Below, piece after piece: positions 1-8,704 of a stretch of 59,090 bases of DNA; positions within the stretch are counted from its first letter, which is position 1, and every line of letters starts with the position of its first letter. The notes below the pieces were generated by a model that worked only from the letters and a program-made list of their open reading frames with translations, made no database searches and was not told the origin of the DNA. The translations under genes were made by a program, and so were the position numbers. Origin of the DNA: a virus; the IMG/VR virus record IMGVR_UViG_3300005581_000015, positions 1 to 59,090 of that record; one strand, written 5' to 3'.

Positions 1-1
1 A

Positions 2-1264
2 TTAACATTTACAGGGGCAAGTAGCCAGTATGCCACTACAGCTACTACTCTTTTTAACTCTACAACAACCAATACGTACAGCGTAAACCTCTGGGTATAC
101 CCTACAGGTGCTGGGCAAATGGTATCTGTAAATGGGCAGTCAACACCCAACACAGGGTACCATTATACAGCCATGGAAATAACGGCTGCAGGGTTAATAT
201 ATTTTGGCCAGTGGGTGCCAGGTATGACTACTGTTGCTACTAGTTCGCAAAGTCTAAATGCATGGTATAATTTAGTTCTTACTTATAACGGCACTACGGC
301 TACTGCATATGTTAACGGGGTAAGCGTAGGGTCTAATACTATTGGATGGAATGCTCCAGGTGCTTCTACATTCTTTGCAATAATGTCGCAAGATACTACC
401 AATATGTCTAGCTCTACAGCTTACGCCAGCGGGAGTGTCGGAGCATTTTCTGTTTATAATCGCGCACTAACAGCAGCCGAAGTGGTACAAAATTACAATG
501 CCTTACGTAATAGATATGCATTGCCAGCGGTCACTGCAACTCAAATGCCCGTAGTACAAAGACAGTTAAGTTCCGGAACATTATTAGTCAACAGTGGCGG
601 GTTTGATGAATTCACTGGCGTAGCCAGTGTTGTTGAGGGATTGATTGCATACTACGATCCTGCCTACTCCTCAAGTTATTCTGGCACCGGCGCCAACTTA
701 TATAATTTAGTAGACGGAGTTGCGGCCACATTGAATGGAACATACAGTGCCGGTACGGCTGCTGTGGGCACCAGCGTATCCGGCACGCAAACAATTCGAT
801 TAACCAACAGTAATCTTGTAACAGCAACAAATAATATTAGTCACATACAAGCACCAAGTTTTACAAACATAACCACAGTGAGTATTTGGTTTTATCAGCA
901 CACTTACAATGACATTGCACGGTACATACTTGATGGTAGAACCGGTGGCGGTGAAGGTTGGATCTACAATGGCAGTATTGGGTCAAACTGGTCCACTGGT
1001 ATTGTGTATGTCAACGGTGGTGCAAGCTCAGGCACACCATCCTGGCTTAACTGGGGCGGAACCGCAACCGGTGTATGGAAAAATGTAACATTTATTACAA
1101 GCTCAGGCACACCATTCACTGATGACATTAATATTTTCTCTAGATTTTCAGACAACGAGGGTTTAGATGTGACCTTTGGTCCTATATTGATTTATAATCG
1201 AGTGTTGACACAAGCAGAGAATCTACTGAATTTCAACGCTCTACGTAATAGATACGGAATTTAA
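2..1264 (+). CDS. Tail fibre / adhesin with two LamG-like domains (5' partial)
   Basis: The reading frame is open from the left edge, so the N-terminus is missing. The visible part (about 420 residues) holds two concanavalin/LamG-like jelly-roll units. Each ends in the same signature: RALTAAEVVQNYNALRNRY near position 510 and RVLTQAENLLNFNALRNRY at the C-terminus. Such domains bind carbohydrates and are common in phage fibres and tailspikes, so a role in recognising host surface glycans is likely (inference). It is followed 20 bases downstream by two more fibre-like genes on the same strand, forming a receptor-binding cluster. The call of virion adhesin is fairly sure; the exact position in the virion is not. 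Confidence 0.75.
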   Translation, partial: LTFTGASSQYATTATTLFNSTTTNTYSVNLWVYPTGAGQMVSVNGQSTPNTGYHYTAMEITAAGLIYFGQWVPGMTTVATSSQSLNAWYNLVLTYNGTTATAYVNGVSVGSNTIGWNAPGASTFFAIMSQDTTNMSSSTAYASGSVGAFSVYNRALTAAEVVQNYNALRNRYALPAVTATQMPVVQRQLSSGTLLVNSGGFDEFTGVASVVEGLIAYYDPAYSSSYSGTGANLYNLVDGVAATLNGTYSAGTAAVGTSVSGTQTIRLTNSNLVTATNNISHIQAPSFTNITTVSIWFYQHTYNDIARYILDGRTGGGEGWIYNGSIGSNWSTGIVYVNGGASSGTPSWLNWGGTATGVWKNVTFITSSGTPFTDDINIFSRFSDNEGLDVTFGPILIYNRVLTQAENLLNFNALRNRYGI

Positions 1265-1270
1265 CTCGCG

Positions 1271-1277
1271 GTAAATA
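1271..1277 (+). promoter_or_regulatory. Late-promoter-like box (GTAAATA), 7 nt before ATG
   Basis: GTAAATA is one base away from the ATAAATA element found before many structural genes in this window. It lies only 7 nt upstream of the next fibre gene and no Shine-Dalgarno sequence is present, which fits a leaderless late transcript. This is a weak call because the sequence is short and AT-rich. Confidence 0.35.
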
Positions 1278-1284
1278 TACAACT

Positions 1285-2523
1285 ATGGCAAAACTCAACT
1301 CCGGAACACGAATTTATGGTAACGTAACAATAGATACGTTTGTAACAGCCACAGGTAACGTTACAGGTGGTAATGTAACCACAACTGGTATTGCAAACAT
1401 CGGCACACTAACTGTAACTGGTAACACTTCATTGACCGGCAATGCTAGTTTTGGTAATATTACTGGCACCACAATAACTTCGATTGGTAATTTAACTGCA
1501 CCAAATATTTCAGTAGATAAAATCGTTGGCTCAGGAATGAATGTGAGTTCAACAGGCAATTTATTGTTGTCCGGCACCGGCAATGTTTTATTATTCTCGT
1601 CGGGTCAGATTAATTTAAATGCTGTTGGCAATATCACAGCCAACAGCAAAAACATCACCGGTGTGGCAGATCCAGTACAAGCTCAAGATGCTGCCACAAA
1701 GAACTATGTTGACGGAGCATACACTGCGGGCAATGGTATTGCAGTCACCAGCAGAGTAATTTCAGTAAAAACTGACGGTGTAACAACATCAATCAATGCT
1801 GGCAATGTTGTAGTACCAGCTGGAGCAGTATTCACCACACCAAACATTGGCGCTGCCACAGGTACTAGTTTAACTACATCTGGTAATGTCACTGCACTTG
1901 TACTCAAAACTGCAAATATCAGCGTTGATTTAGATTCCATAGATTCCACAGCAAATCTTGAAATCACTGCCAGTGCTGGCAAAACAATTGCAATCTACAA
2001 TGGCAGCGGCTCAAGCATTGATGTTTTGACCACTGGTATCACACTGGAAACTGTTGGCGGCGCAACCACGTATGCCTGGACGTTTGCAAACACAGGTAAC
2101 ACCACTTTACCAACCAGCGGATCGTTGACATCCACTGGCAATATCTCAGCGGCAAACCTAATAGCGTCAAGCAACGTAAGCGCCACTGGCAATGTATCCG
2201 GCACATATTTCCTGGGCAACGGGTCACTGTTAACGGGTGTTGTCACCAGCGTTTCAAGTCTATCAAACGGCAACAGCAATGTAGCAATTAACAGCTCCGG
2301 CGGCAATGTTCAAATAGCTGTAAATGGCGTTGCTAACACTGTGATAATTGGTCAGGGATCAGTTAACATATTGGGACCAATGGCAACTGCCAAAACAATC
2401 ACAGCTAATTCTGCGGTTGCAGACAATATGAATGCAATCTTAATAAGCCCAGTGACAATTGGCAACGGGGTTTCTTTAACAGTGCCCGACACATCAACAT
2501 TGTATATCTTTACACCAACGTAA
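1285..2523 (+). CDS. Repeat-rich tail fibre protein
   Basis: A 412-residue protein made largely of short Gly/Asn/Thr/Val repeats of the type TGNxxxxxGNI, typical of trimeric beta-helical phage fibres. Around residues 129-146 it has the sequence DPVQAQDAATKNYVDGA, a junction motif shared with the next gene (EPVNSQDAATKYYVDN). It has no signal peptide, membrane segment or enzyme motif. It sits between the LamG adhesin and the YADLAE fibre, so it is probably a shaft or linker component of the same appendage. The repeats make alignment-based naming uncertain. No T4 counterpart can be assigned. Confidence 0.7.
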   Translation: MAKLNSGTRIYGNVTIDTFVTATGNVTGGNVTTTGIANIGTLTVTGNTSLTGNASFGNITGTTITSIGNLTAPNISVDKIVGSGMNVSSTGNLLLSGTGNVLLFSSGQINLNAVGNITANSKNITGVADPVQAQDAATKNYVDGAYTAGNGIAVTSRVISVKTDGVTTSINAGNVVVPAGAVFTTPNIGAATGTSLTTSGNVTALVLKTANISVDLDSIDSTANLEITASAGKTIAIYNGSGSSIDVLTTGITLETVGGATTYAWTFANTGNTTLPTSGSLTSTGNISAANLIASSNVSATGNVSGTYFLGNGSLLTGVVTSVSSLSNGNSNVAINSSGGNVQIAVNGVANTVIIGQGSVNILGPMATAKTITANSAVADNMNAILISPVTIGNGVSLTVPDTSTLYIFTPT

Positions 2524-2525
2524 AG

Positions 2526-2532
2526 GTAAATA
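2526..2532 (+). promoter_or_regulatory. Late-promoter-like box (GTAAATA)
   Basis: GTAAATA lies 24 nt upstream of the ATG at 2557, the spacing expected for a T4-type late promoter with a leader. The leader contains an AAAGGACAG purine stretch that can act as a ribosome binding site. The box deviates by one base from the ATAAATA form. Confidence 0.35.
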
Positions 2533-2556
2533 TTAGGACAAAAGGACAGATTTAAC

Positions 2557-3969
2557 ATGGCAATCACACTAGACGGAACCACAGGTATTACAGCATCGGG
2601 CAACATCACCGGCGGCAATTTGATCACATCCGGAAGTTTGGTCGTTACCGGTAACACTGCAACAACTTTTTCTGGTAATGTAAACATGGGCACTAAAAAC
2701 ATTATTAATTTAGCCGAACCAGTTAATTCACAAGATGCTGCCACAAAATACTATGTTGACAATGTTGCCCAGGGATTACATACACACGATAGTTGTAATG
2801 CAGCCACAACGACTACATTGGCAAGTATTTCCGGTGGTACTGTTACATATAACAACGGTACTAGTGGAGTTGGCGCCACATTGACAACAACAGGAACATA
2901 CACAACTATTGACGGTGTGACATTGAGCAATGGCATGCGTATTTTAGTTAAGAATGAAGTGACTGCCGCAAATAACGGTATCTATGATAGAACAAGTGCA
3001 ACAGTGTTAACACGTTCAGATGACTTTGATACCACAGCAGAAATGGCAGGCGGTGACTTTACATTTGTTACTGCGGGTACATTGTACGACAATACTGGTT
3101 GGGTAATGACTGATGTGGTAACTACAGTTGGTACAACGCCGGTTAATTGGGCACAGTTTTCAGGTGCTGGAACTTATCAAGCAGGCACAGGCTTAACATT
3201 AACTGGTGCTGTTTTCTCGGTCAATGCTAGTCAAACACAAGTTACTTCGGTGGGCACATTAGGATCACTAGCAGTTACAGGTAATATCAGCGGTGGAAAC
3301 TTGGTTGGCGTTGCTAATGTTAATTCAACAACATTTACAGGCACTACGATAAACGTCACTGGCAATGCCAACGTTGGTAACTTGGGTGCCACAACAGTGG
3401 TTGCAACCACATTGACAGGCACACTATCCACTGCCGCACAAACTAATATTACTTCCCTGGGCACGTTGTCTGGGCTAACAGTTAGTGGTATTATACAGCC
3501 CAACGCCAACGCCTCAATTGATCTTGGTGCCACAGCCGCACGTTTTAACAACGTTTATGGTGTGACATTTATTGGTATTTCTAATCAAGCCAAATACGCT
3601 GACTTGGCAGAGAATTATCAAGCTGATGCAGAATACGCACCAGGTACAGTTGTATCCTTTGGTGGCAGTGAAGAAGTTACAGTATCAGCCATGGATGCTG
3701 ATACCACAGTTGCTGGTGTTGTGTCTGGAAATCCAGCCTATCTAATGAATAGTCATCAAGAAGGCACACACGTAACTGCTCTAGCACTGCAAGGTCGAGT
3801 ATTATGTAATGTCACTGGTTTTATTAACAAAGGTGACATGCTAGTATCTGCAGGTAACGGTCGAGCAAGAGCTGAAAAAACACCCGGTGTTGGTACTGTG
3901 ATTGGTAAAGCATTACAGAACCATGCTGGTGGCAACGGCGCCATTGAAGTTGTGGTTGGTGTTAGATAA
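2557..3969 (+). CDS. Tail fibre protein with C-terminal YADLAE domain
   Basis: A 470-residue fibre protein. The N-terminal 70 residues carry GN-type repeats and the QDAATKYYVD junction shared with the preceding gene. The middle (about 80-220) is a distinct globular or beta-rich insert. Residues about 225-340 return to TGNxSGGNL-like repeats. The C-terminal 125 residues begin with KYADLAENYQADAEYAPG and form the conserved 'YADLAE' cap seen in many aquatic phage fibres. The C-terminal cap may be a trimerisation or tip domain (inference). The gene converges with the Nudix gene, overlapping it by 8 bases. Confidence 0.75.
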   Translation: MAITLDGTTGITASGNITGGNLITSGSLVVTGNTATTFSGNVNMGTKNIINLAEPVNSQDAATKYYVDNVAQGLHTHDSCNAATTTTLASISGGTVTYNNGTSGVGATLTTTGTYTTIDGVTLSNGMRILVKNEVTAANNGIYDRTSATVLTRSDDFDTTAEMAGGDFTFVTAGTLYDNTGWVMTDVVTTVGTTPVNWAQFSGAGTYQAGTGLTLTGAVFSVNASQTQVTSVGTLGSLAVTGNISGGNLVGVANVNSTTFTGTTINVTGNANVGNLGATTVVATTLTGTLSTAAQTNITSLGTLSGLTVSGIIQPNANASIDLGATAARFNNVYGVTFIGISNQAKYADLAENYQADAEYAPGTVVSFGGSEEVTVSAMDADTTVAGVVSGNPAYLMNSHQEGTHVTALALQGRVLCNVTGFINKGDMLVSAGNGRARAEKTPGVGTVIGKALQNHAGGNGAIEVVVGVR

Positions 3970-4393
3970 CGTTGTTTAAAACTATGGCAAGTTTTTCTTG
4001 CACAACCTCAATGTTAACCATATTCCACAGCCCAGGATGCATGGGTTTGGGCCAGTTCCGGTAATCAATCCAGGCATAGCCAAGGTGCTCGTTGTTGAGT
4101 ACCGGTAAAAATTCCTGGTCCAACACACAGATAAACGTGTTGTAGGCAAAACTTTGATTTGCGCTAGTAAATCTTTCTATCGGCAGCAATTTTTGATTCT
4201 TTGGAAACACCCCAATTTCTTCAAGACATTCTCGTTCTATTGCTTGCAAGAGGGTTTCACCAGGTTCAACTTTACCACCTGGCAGTCCCCAGGTGTTGGG
4301 ATGTTTTACGTCATTGCGTAAAAGATAAAGATATCTCTGTGTTGATCTACTATAAAACCAAACCCCAACAGCGTTTATAATACTATGTTCCAT
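3962..4393 (-). CDS. Nudix hydrolase
   Basis: A complete 143-residue Nudix protein. The Nudix box runs GGKVEPGETLLQ then AIERECLEEIG (about residues 38-60) and matches GX5EX7REUXEEXGU in full, so the metal-binding glutamates are present. Nudix enzymes cleave nucleoside diphosphate-X bonds; T4 also encodes one (NudE). The substrate here cannot be read from sequence: damaged dNTPs, Ap4A, a nucleotide sugar or an RNA cap are all possible. The ATG overlaps the 3' end of the gp15-like gene by 19 bases, so it is probably translated from the same minus-strand transcript. Confidence 0.85.
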   Translation of the reverse strand: MEHSIINAVGVWFYSRSTQRYLYLLRNDVKHPNTWGLPGGKVEPGETLLQAIERECLEEIGVFPKNQKLLPIERFTSANQSFAYNTFICVLDQEFLPVLNNEHLGYAWIDYRNWPKPMHPGLWNMVNIEVVQEKLAIVLNNVI

Positions 4394-5796
4394 TGTCCTG
4401 CCCGGTAAAGACCATCGTAACTCTTGTACCAGTGTGCTCCATCCCAGCGATACTGTATACTTGTGGTTATGTTGGTTACATATTGTAGGTCAGTTATTTC
4501 CCGACTGTTGAACACCACACGCCATTTGGCCCCGTCGTATTCAATGATATCGTTGGCCTCAGCAATCAATGCCTGACCAATATTACCTTCCCACCCAGTG
4601 GGATTGCTGGTATTATCAATGTTTCCGGTGCTCTCAGTCAACAAATATCGCTGACCGTAAACTGGTGCAGGCAATCCACCATTGGGAATAGCGGAGTCTC
4701 CACGATTGGGTCCACTAAGCAATGGATTAATAATTGCATCAACTGGTAATAGCGTATTTCCTGGGATTGTATCTGTGTCAATGGAGAACAGCATAAATCT
4801 ATCGTCGGCGGGGTTATAAGCAATGGTGCCAACAATAGAACTATCCGGATCCCAGGGATTATCTAAAGTAATGTAGCTAATTCCGTCTCTTAGTACGCCG
4901 TATGCTCCGACTACCGAGTGCCAGAGTATCTGTTGATCAATTGGAGAATCAAAAGGATCTTCGCTGGTTATGGGTTCAGACAGCACCGTTGACTGCTTGA
5001 CAACCTGTAGTTGTCCATTTAATAGCACAACTCCGTAGCCATATGGGGTTACTTTTTGTCTTGTGCCTAATAGTAAATCATTGTCAAGTACTGCATTGCT
5101 AGCATCACCGTTACCATCATATATTGAAGTAATAATACGTTCAATGACACCCAGTTTCTTAACTTTCGCAGGACTACTGATCCAAATTGGTATGTTAAAT
5201 TTTAGTGTGGCAATGTCAATGGGGTCTTCGGTTCCTTGCGGAATATTTCTACTGCTCCAGGTCACACTATCTAAATTAACCACGCTAAGGCTGGTCCAGT
5301 CAATGTAGTTGTCAGTATTTTGTATTTCCAATGCTGGGTTAAACAATGTCAATATTTGTTCAAGTAGTTGAAGCTTTTGATTGGTGTTACTAGTCCAGAT
5401 ATCTAAATTTAACCCCAACTTATATGGAACAGGCATCAGTCTCTCAATGGTAAATGCATTGCCTTGAGTGGTTTCGTAACTGTCAGTGGATTCATCATAG
5501 GTTCGTTGGCGAACCTGTATTTTATCAACAAAGTACGGTTCTTGTAATCTTGGACGGTCATACTCTAATGCATTGATGTAAAAGGTCATCAACGGAGTTG
5601 ACGGCATCATGTTAGCACTATTCTGTTGAATAATAGTTTGTGCCTGACGACTTGCATCACCATAACGAATTGGCACACGTATCAATGCCTGTGCGCCGTC
5701 AGTGTCTGTGCCATACTCTACTTGGAAATTGCTCAACATGCGAGTAAACTGTAATAGATACCTGCGTATCTGCTCTGAATAGAAAAATTGTTGCAT
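4375..5796 (-). CDS. 15: Tail sheath stabilizer / tail completion protein (gp15-like), extended
   Basis: A 473-residue protein. The N-terminal 220 residues resemble T4 gp15: a FFYSEQIRRYLLQFTRMLSNFQVEYG opening followed by ALIRVPIRYGD, then a segment on orienting and truncating tail-terminus folds (compare the T4 opening FYNSSFRRY with FIRVPITYAS). gp15 caps the tail tube and sheath and joins the tail to the neck. T4 gp15 is about 270 residues, so this protein has an extra 200 or so C-terminal residues, including a segment PVYGQRYLLTES with GWEGNIGQALIAEA that looks like a DUF2793-type surface module. It lies directly downstream of the gp14-like gene, as in T4, but on the opposite strand to gp13 and gp18. 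Confidence 0.7.
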   Translation of the reverse strand: MQQFFYSEQIRRYLLQFTRMLSNFQVEYGTDTDGAQALIRVPIRYGDASRQAQTIIQQNSANMMPSTPLMTFYINALEYDRPRLQEPYFVDKIQVRQRTYDESTDSYETTQGNAFTIERLMPVPYKLGLNLDIWTSNTNQKLQLLEQILTLFNPALEIQNTDNYIDWTSLSVVNLDSVTWSSRNIPQGTEDPIDIATLKFNIPIWISSPAKVKKLGVIERIITSIYDGNGDASNAVLDNDLLLGTRQKVTPYGYGVVLLNGQLQVVKQSTVLSEPITSEDPFDSPIDQQILWHSVVGAYGVLRDGISYITLDNPWDPDSSIVGTIAYNPADDRFMLFSIDTDTIPGNTLLPVDAIINPLLSGPNRGDSAIPNGGLPAPVYGQRYLLTESTGNIDNTSNPTGWEGNIGQALIAEANDIIEYDGAKWRVVFNSREITDLQYVTNITTSIQYRWDGAHWYKSYDGLYRAGQWNIVL

Positions 5797-5803
5797 AATT
5801 TAA

Positions 5804-7123
5804 TTAGCCACCGTTGTCAGCTTTGGGAATGAGTGCGTCATTTAAACTTTGTCGTTGTGGAATTGGACCACGGTCTGTGGTTGCAGTTTGTGCAGTGTTA
5901 TTAACAAAGCTAGACCGCAGGGTTTTGTTCTCTGCCCCAGGTGTGAGTTGTGTTCTAACAACTTCTTCAATTTTAACCCAGGCAGCTCCGTTGTAACGGA
6001 ACAAGCGATGCGGGTAGTAATCTAACCGCAGTGCGTACTCTCCAAGGCTTGGATTTACTGGGAACGAAACACCAGGAGTAACTGGTAATCCGTTTGGCGC
6101 AATTCCGTCGCCAGTTAAATACCCTTGTGTATATCCATCACTGCGAGGTGTTTCGTTGTCTTCGGCCACTGTTCTATCTAGTGTAGTGCCTACGAAATCG
6201 GCAGTAACAACATATGAGTTTGCTGGAGTACCATCTGGGTTGGTTGGTAAAATATAAAACTTGACAGTGTCGTATCCACTCTTTGGTATCTCGGCTTCGG
6301 CTTGAATCAAGATAGCATCGTTGATTTCTAGATCCTTTGGACGAGTGGTAATCTTATCTTCGGCTGTTGCTGGAGTTTTCTCCATCCAATAGTCAGTGTT
6401 GGTAATGTCCGTGCCCGACGGAACATTTTGTTTGGCAATGTAATATGTATTACCATAGTTAACTGTGGTACCACCAGGATAAAAGTTTCCGTCATCCCAA
6501 ATGTTTTCTGCTTCAAATGGCTCTTTGAGAATATCTTTGTATTCTTGCGCATTCACCATTGGCGTGGCTTTGACACGCCACAAGTGTGGTAACCAAGTTT
6601 GGCTAAAGCCTTCACTGGCAAATGCTGCATCTTGAATTACATAAAATTTTGGAATTGCTCGCGGTATACTTTGACTTAAAGGATTGTAATCACGTAAGTT
6701 GGGAATTTCTAACACGTCACCACTCATGAGTTTACGTCCAAATGTGTCAATCATTTCATTGTAATGAAATGTTAGAAACAGCGTGTCGTTGTTTAAGAAT
6801 AATCCAAACTGTGTGAGATCAAAATCAATATCTTGGGTATTGTAAACAGCTCGCATAACAAACACACTACTGTCATAACTACGATCTCTGTTTTCTAATA
6901 ACAACAAGTCTTCAATGAATAGTGGACTTTCAAAACTGTAGGCTGGTTGAGTAGCATCTTGATTAACCAATGGTTCTGTGCTGTCGGGGTTACTAGCTTT
7001 TGGTCCCAAATACTTGTGCACATATACATCTACACCGCCAACAGTGTACATTTCACGGATGGTGCGATCTAAAAATTGATAATCATTGGTACGGTTTGGG
7101 CGGTATAAACTTAATCTTGGCAT
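5804..7123 (-). CDS. 14: Neck protein (gp14-like) with a carbohydrate-binding-like insert
   Basis: A 439-residue protein. Residues about 20-200 have the T4-like neck pattern: a short N-terminus, a GGVDVYVHKYLG segment, FDLTQFGLFLNNDTLFLTFHYNEM, then SGDVLEIPNLRDY and FYVIQDAAFASEG. gp14 joins the portal and connector to the tail. Residues about 205-250 contain a W-x(n)-Y-x-G-x-x-V-x-Y-G-x-x-Y pattern ending in DYW, resembling CBM5/12 carbohydrate-binding modules. The remainder is proline-rich and ends in a flexible tail. Adjacency to the gp15-like gene supports the call. The ATG at 7123 has AGGAT 9 nt upstream and a late-type box 18 nt upstream. Confidence 0.6.
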   Translation of the reverse strand: MPRLSLYRPNRTNDYQFLDRTIREMYTVGGVDVYVHKYLGPKASNPDSTEPLVNQDATQPAYSFESPLFIEDLLLLENRDRSYDSSVFVMRAVYNTQDIDFDLTQFGLFLNNDTLFLTFHYNEMIDTFGRKLMSGDVLEIPNLRDYNPLSQSIPRAIPKFYVIQDAAFASEGFSQTWLPHLWRVKATPMVNAQEYKDILKEPFEAENIWDDGNFYPGGTTVNYGNTYYIAKQNVPSGTDITNTDYWMEKTPATAEDKITTRPKDLEINDAILIQAEAEIPKSGYDTVKFYILPTNPDGTPANSYVVTADFVGTTLDRTVAEDNETPRSDGYTQGYLTGDGIAPNGLPVTPGVSFPVNPSLGEYALRLDYYPHRLFRYNGAAWVKIEEVVRTQLTPGAENKTLRSSFVNNTAQTATTDRGPIPQRQSLNDALIPKADNGG

Positions 7124-7141
7124 AGTATTGTATCCTGCGTG

Positions 7142-7148
7142 TATTTAT
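7142..7148 (-). promoter_or_regulatory. T4-type late promoter box (ATAAATA) for the minus-strand neck block
   Basis: Read on the minus strand this is ATAAATA, identical to boxes before the sheath and tube genes. It lies 18 nt upstream of the gp14-like start, followed by an AGGAT ribosome binding site. It probably drives gp14, gp15 and the Nudix gene as one late transcript. Confidence 0.6.
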
Positions 7149-7155
7149 GTACGGG

Positions 7156-7184
7156 TTGACCATTAATTCCCAATCTGCTATAAT
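7156..7184 (+). promoter_or_regulatory. Sigma70-type promoter, 17-bp spacer, extended -10
   Basis: TTGACC (7156-7161), a 17-bp spacer and TATAAT (7179-7184) preceded by TGC, giving an extended -10. Transcription would start near 7191, giving a short leader with AAGGAG before the ATG at 7211. The segment around its -10 (AATCTGCTATAATTACAG) is almost repeated in the next promoter at 7490-7518. Confidence 0.85.
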
Positions 7185-7210
7185 TACAGCTTGTCAACAA
7201 AGGAGTCACC

Positions 7211-7468
7211 ATGCTTACAGATGTACAAAGTGCACAAATTAATAATACTGAAGTATACACTTTAGATTACGAGGCAGAAGCCTTGCAAAGCTACCGGGAC
7301 ACCGGCGAGGACTTAATAGACGAGCTTGAGGTACGTGCAACCAATGTTATTTTGGAGCAGACAGCATGGGACGCTCGCGAGGACCTAGGCGGTATCACAG
7401 CGTACTTTCGAGATAGTACTTTAGTAGCATTTTACGATTACGAGCAGTTTCGCGGTACTGTGTTCTAA
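7211..7468 (+). CDS. Small acidic protein of unknown function
   Basis: An 85-residue acidic, soluble protein with no motif I recognise. It starts at an ATG with a strong AAGGAG ribosome binding site 7 nt upstream. It is transcribed alone from a near-consensus sigma70 promoter and is followed at once by a second such promoter. Early-type expression and small size are typical of T4-like host-takeover or regulatory proteins, but that is inference only. Confidence 0.7.
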   Translation: MLTDVQSAQINNTEVYTLDYEAEALQSYRDTGEDLIDELEVRATNVILEQTAWDAREDLGGITAYFRDSTLVAFYDYEQFRGTVF

Positions 7469-7489
7469 AAACAACACTTTGTGCAGAGA

Positions 7490-7518
7490 TTGACAACAAA
7501 ACCAATCTCTGCTATAAT
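7490..7518 (+). promoter_or_regulatory. Consensus sigma70 promoter
   Basis: TTGACA (7490-7495), 17-bp spacer, TATAAT (7513-7518), with TGC just before the -10. Both hexamers are perfect. The -10 ends 26 nt before the ATG at 7545, the same distance as in the 7156-7184 promoter and its gene. Confidence 0.9.
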
Positions 7519-7544
7519 TACAGTTATTGCTTTTTGGAGAACGT

Positions 7545-8684
7545 ATGAAAGTTGCAACAAAACCCGTCAAACTACTAAACCCACGTAGTGCAGATACCAA
7601 TGCCTTGGGCATGGAACCCACGTGGAATACACAGCCCACTGACAATCGATTCAGTGCACTTAGCAAAGCCTTCTCCTGGTACAATTACTTCTACGGCAAA
7701 AAAGATGCTCGTGAAATGGTTGTCAACTATCTTGAATTGCATGACCGCCGAGCAGACGTGCGCACACTCAAACGCATACCAGATAGTTCAATACGATTGA
7801 CTACAGGCTGGCTGTGCCGCATGAGCATGGTGGGACTGGAGCTCAACGATCATGAACAAATTAAATTAGATAACTTGTTAAAAGAAATGCTAGAGTCCAA
7901 ACAGGATGAAGTTGCAGAAGTGGTGTCTGTGGAAGATGCAGTGCCTAGAATCACAATTCAAGACCGATTACGTGAGAAGGTAAGTGAGTGTGCTGGTGAG
8001 ATCGATGGCATGTTTGACGAGTTCATTGACAACGGTGCTAAAATGAGCGCCGACTACAAGCCAATTGCTTTGATGCGTAGTTTAAATATTGCGCCACAAA
8101 TGGTGAGTGTACTTGGCGATATTTGGAAAAAACGCCAAGCTGATTTTGAAGAAGTCGTTGCAGGTAAAGATGCCCAACTTGTTGAAGGTTACAGCCATCT
8201 AAGCAAAATTCAGCTTCGTAATGTGTTGAAGTTTTGTGAGACTGTGGTCAACGACTGTGGAGCATACGTACAGATCAAGAAAGTTGAGCGCAAACCACGC
8301 AAAGCCAAACTCATAAGCCCAGAAAAAGTAACCGCAAAATTCAAGTTCCTCAGAGAGTTTGCTGAGCTTAAACTTAAAAGCGAACCGGTTGCCAAACTTG
8401 CAGAAGCACAAGAAGCTTGGTTATACGACACCGCAAAACGTAAATTGATACACGTTGTAGCCGATAGTCATGCTGGTAGTTTCCGTGTCAAAGGGTCCAG
8501 TGTCATTGGGTTTGATACTGTACAAACACAGCAAAAGACCTTGCGCAAGCCTGCAGAACAGCTCAAAGCGTTTATGTCAGGGGGTAAGCCGGCGGCTAGA
8601 AAGTACTTCAAAGATATCAAGAGTACAGAGGTAAAATGGAATGGTCGGAGTAACGAGAACTTGATCATACTAAGGGTCTACTAA
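7545..8684 (+). CDS. Conserved-looking hypothetical protein
   Basis: A 379-residue, lysine-rich, mostly helical soluble protein with no catalytic motif that I recognise. The start at 7545 (MKVATKPVKLLN) is preferred over an ATG at 7527 because 7527 would fall at the predicted transcription start and because TTTTTGGAGAACGT provides a ribosome binding site. Residues about 115-200 are charged and likely helical; the C-terminal 70 residues (WLYDTAKRKLIHVVAD, then SSVIGFDTVQTQQKTLRKP) look like a separate folded domain. The consensus promoter upstream suggests strong early expression. Function unknown. Confidence 0.75.
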   Translation: MKVATKPVKLLNPRSADTNALGMEPTWNTQPTDNRFSALSKAFSWYNYFYGKKDAREMVVNYLELHDRRADVRTLKRIPDSSIRLTTGWLCRMSMVGLELNDHEQIKLDNLLKEMLESKQDEVAEVVSVEDAVPRITIQDRLREKVSECAGEIDGMFDEFIDNGAKMSADYKPIALMRSLNIAPQMVSVLGDIWKKRQADFEEVVAGKDAQLVEGYSHLSKIQLRNVLKFCETVVNDCGAYVQIKKVERKPRKAKLISPEKVTAKFKFLREFAELKLKSEPVAKLAEAQEAWLYDTAKRKLIHVVADSHAGSFRVKGSSVIGFDTVQTQQKTLRKPAEQLKAFMSGGKPAARKYFKDIKSTEVKWNGRSNENLIILRVY

Positions 8685-8704
8685 ATACTGCACTGGAGTG
8701 TAGA

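Noticed and set aside
1285-3560. Tandem repeats as CRISPR or microsatellite array
   Set aside because: The repeats are coding (TGN/GNV-type fibre repeats), irregular in spacing and length, and have no conserved palindromic repeat unit or unique spacers.
2557-3969. Peptidase_G2-type autoproteolytic tail domain at the fibre C-terminus
   Set aside because: The C-terminal YADLAE segment is a known fibre cap; the catalytic residues of the peptidase domain cannot be identified.
5063-5308. Forward open frame opposite the gp15-like gene
   Set aside because: It is a shadow of the real minus-strand gene: no ribosome binding site, low-complexity composition, fully inside a conserved protein.
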